64,000 nucleotides of DNA, taken from Galaxea fascicularis (taxonomy: Eukaryota; Cnidaria; Anthozoa; Scleractinia; Euphylliidae). A program made the translations under genes and the position numbers. Positions 62,386-64,000 of this stretch are shown in pieces (positions within the stretch are counted from its first letter, which is position 1; every line of letters begins with the position of its first letter). The notes beneath the pieces are model-generated. The model ran no database searches. It had not been told where the DNA came from and worked only from the letters and a program-made list of their open reading frames with translations. The DNA lies in contig OX419345.1 of the NCBI GenBank assembly GCA_948470475.1, positions 9,522,481-9,586,480 of the forward strand, written 5' to 3'.

Positions 62386-62810
62386 CTATTTCAAAGTAGT
62401 TTCTCCACGCACAAACTCAACATTGCTAACATACTTCAGTTTATCAGGACCCCAAGATTCAAACAAATTAACTTCTTGGTTGTCAGGTTCATCATAAATA
62501 GTTGAGATAATTACATTTCTTTCAGCCCTTGGTCGCTTCACATGACGCTGTAACTTTTCACCATAATAACCCAAGCCTCTCTTACATTTCGGAAACTGTC
62601 CCTCTGCAACCACAGGTTCTTTTATCCCCACCTGAGATGAACCAAGGGTATCCCCCTCTCTCCAACCCTGCTTTTTCATGACCTGGCTGCCAAATCCTTT
62701 GGTGTGCTTCTCAAATCCTCCAATTTTACTCAGTGTTATGTCATTGCCTTTCCTCCACTGATCTTCTAGCCTCATTTGAAGAAGATCTTGAGAGTCTTTG
62801 TCTCCTCCAT
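62386..62810 (-). CDS. GPATCH3: GPATCH3, last coding exon (partial gene)
   Basis: The exon starts after the acceptor ATGCTCAG at 62811-62812. It begins with two bases of a split codon and runs 140 residues to the stop at 62386. It contains a complete G-patch: GFEKHTKGFGSQVMKKQGW, the central EGDTLGSS and GIKEP, and RGLGYYGEKL. The C-terminal ISTIYDEP and SNVEFVRGETT are specific to GPATCH3, a nucleo-cytoplasmic regulator that in vertebrates dampens RIG-I/MAVS signalling and acts in transcription. G-patches usually activate DEAH-box helicases. Upstream exons are not found before the right edge, and a LINE occupies 62.9-64.0 kb, so the preceding intron is at least 1.2 kb. Confidence 0.9.
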
Positions 62811-62910
62811 CTGAGCATGAAAAAAATATATATATTACAGTGTATTTTACAAGCTGACTCAGGAGACAATTTTGTTGTACGCATCTCTTTTGTTTTCTTC
62901 CTGAGACAAT

Positions 62911-64000
62911 CTAAACATACATACATACATACATAGCTTTATTTGTTAATGCAGGTTGGCAAATGGGCAGCCAAAGGCTGATGTGGACCTGCCTATATAA
63001 TTACAATATACTAAGGTTTAAAATACAAATAAAGCTGGTCAATAAATAATTAGGTAAAAGCTGAGTATGTCTATTGCGTATAAGTATAATAAAGTGAGTA
63101 AGAAGTAAGATAAAATCAAAAATAATAAAAATCCTCGTTCTTGTTTGTGCTCAAGCATGATTCTTTATCGAAGCTTAACTTATTTAATAGTACCAGATCT
63201 TTTTTGATCTTTTGTTTAAAGCTTGCATAGCTATCTATAAGTTTAAGTGACTCTGGTAGGATATTCCAGGCAGTGGGTCCTCTGTAGGATAAAGATGTTC
63301 TTCCTATAGAGTAATTATACTTTGGGACATTAAATCCTTCTGCCCTTCTTAAATGGTAGCGCCGCGGCTCAGTTTTATGGAATAAGTCGCAGATAGATTT
63401 TGGTGCTAAACCGTGATAAACTGAATACATTAGTGAAGTTAACTTAAGTTTGTAAACGTTCATTAAGGGCTGCCAGCTAATGTATTTTAGAGTCTCCAAG
63501 TTAACATCAGCAAGACTGTATATGATTTTTGCAGCTCTTAAGTGGATCCGTTCAACATTATGTAGCAATGCTGGGGAGCAGGTTCCCCATACCAATATGC
63601 CATATGTAGCACTAGGGACAATGCTCCGAAAATAAATGGCTTCCAGGACCTTCTTGGGTAGTACCCTCAACCGCTTTAGATATTTAACTTTTTGACTGAA
63701 GGTCTTACAAACTGCTGTGATCTGGGGCTGCCATGATAGTTTAGAGTCAATGACTACCCCTAGGCAGGTACTTGTGTTAACATAGCTTAGACTCTTATTA
63801 CCAAAGGAGACAGGTTTCAGGGGGCCAATAGTGCTATTTCTGTTAATTACCATGACTTCTGATTTCCCACTATGAATGGTTAACTTATTATTTCTACACC
63901 AATTATGTACATCCCCCAGTATGCGATTTAGACCATCGCACACTGCGTCAACTGAAGGGCCTATGTAAAATAGTGTTGTATCATCTGCATACATATCTAT
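62911..64000 (-). mobile_element. Non-LTR retrotransposon, 3' part of reverse transcriptase ORF (partial)
   Basis: The minus-strand ORF is open at the right edge and ends at 63116. It begins in the reverse transcriptase palm with the catalytic MYADDTTLF box, then continues through the thumb region (NNKLTIHSGKSEVM, CLGVVIDSKLSW, FRSIVPSATYGILVWG) and a C-terminal part (YRGPTAWNILPESLK). The frame is intact for 292 residues from the first visible Met, so the insertion is fairly young. The 3' UTR runs to about 62935 and ends in (ATGT)n, the short tandem tail typical of CR1/L2-like elements rather than poly(A). The endonuclease and 5' part lie outside the window. It has the same orientation as GPATCH3 and probably sits in one of its introns. 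Confidence 0.9.

Overview
The window is nuclear DNA of an animal, most likely an anthozoan cnidarian such as a stony coral. The genes are intron-rich with GT-AG boundaries. The proteins include animal families (TMEM120, MTFP1, GPATCH3). The spacer DNA is packed with tRNA-derived SINEs, a CR1/L2-like LINE and many small fold-back DNA transposons. There are no bacterial operons, ribosome binding sites or CRISPR arrays. The species assignment is inference. The gene models below were built by hand by joining exons with matching reading phase.

Layout. (1) 1-1671, minus: first two coding exons of a secreted phospholipase A2-like protein of the prokaryotic/conodipine type, running off the left edge. 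(2) 1.7-9.9 kb: repeat-rich spacer with a frameshifted THAP-domain relic at 7.2-7.6 kb. (3) 9,893-22,856, minus: a complete 13-exon gene for a 1026-residue glycoside hydrolase family 63 protein of the type best known from bacteria and fungi. Its introns carry a 385-bp GGGCCC-ended MITE, an ATTATGCT-rich element, a TTA-flanked MITE and four tRNA-Phe-like sequences. (4) 22.9-30.5 kb: no recognisable gene. (5) 30,549-45,131, plus: a complete 12-exon TMEM120 gene (346 aa), with two copies of a 450-bp DNA transposon family in its introns. (6) 45.1-47.5 kb: repeats. (7) 47,471-53,981, minus: a complete 3-exon MTFP1 gene (178 aa). It is head to head with (8) a plus-strand gene at about 54.2-59.6 kb encoding a protein with two stathmin-like repeats, whose 5' exon is unresolved. 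(9) 59.6-62.4 kb: spacer with MITEs and a SINE fragment. (10) 62,386-62,810, minus: last coding exon of GPATCH3, followed upstream by a same-strand LINE (62.9-64.0 kb, open at the right edge) that probably sits in a GPATCH3 intron.

The genes do not form a pathway; this is an ordinary eukaryotic neighbourhood. The points most worth a second look are the bacterial-type GH63 enzyme in an animal, the 450-bp transposon family with 6-bp target duplications, the upstream ORF that overlaps the MTFP1 start codon, and the palindromic elements.
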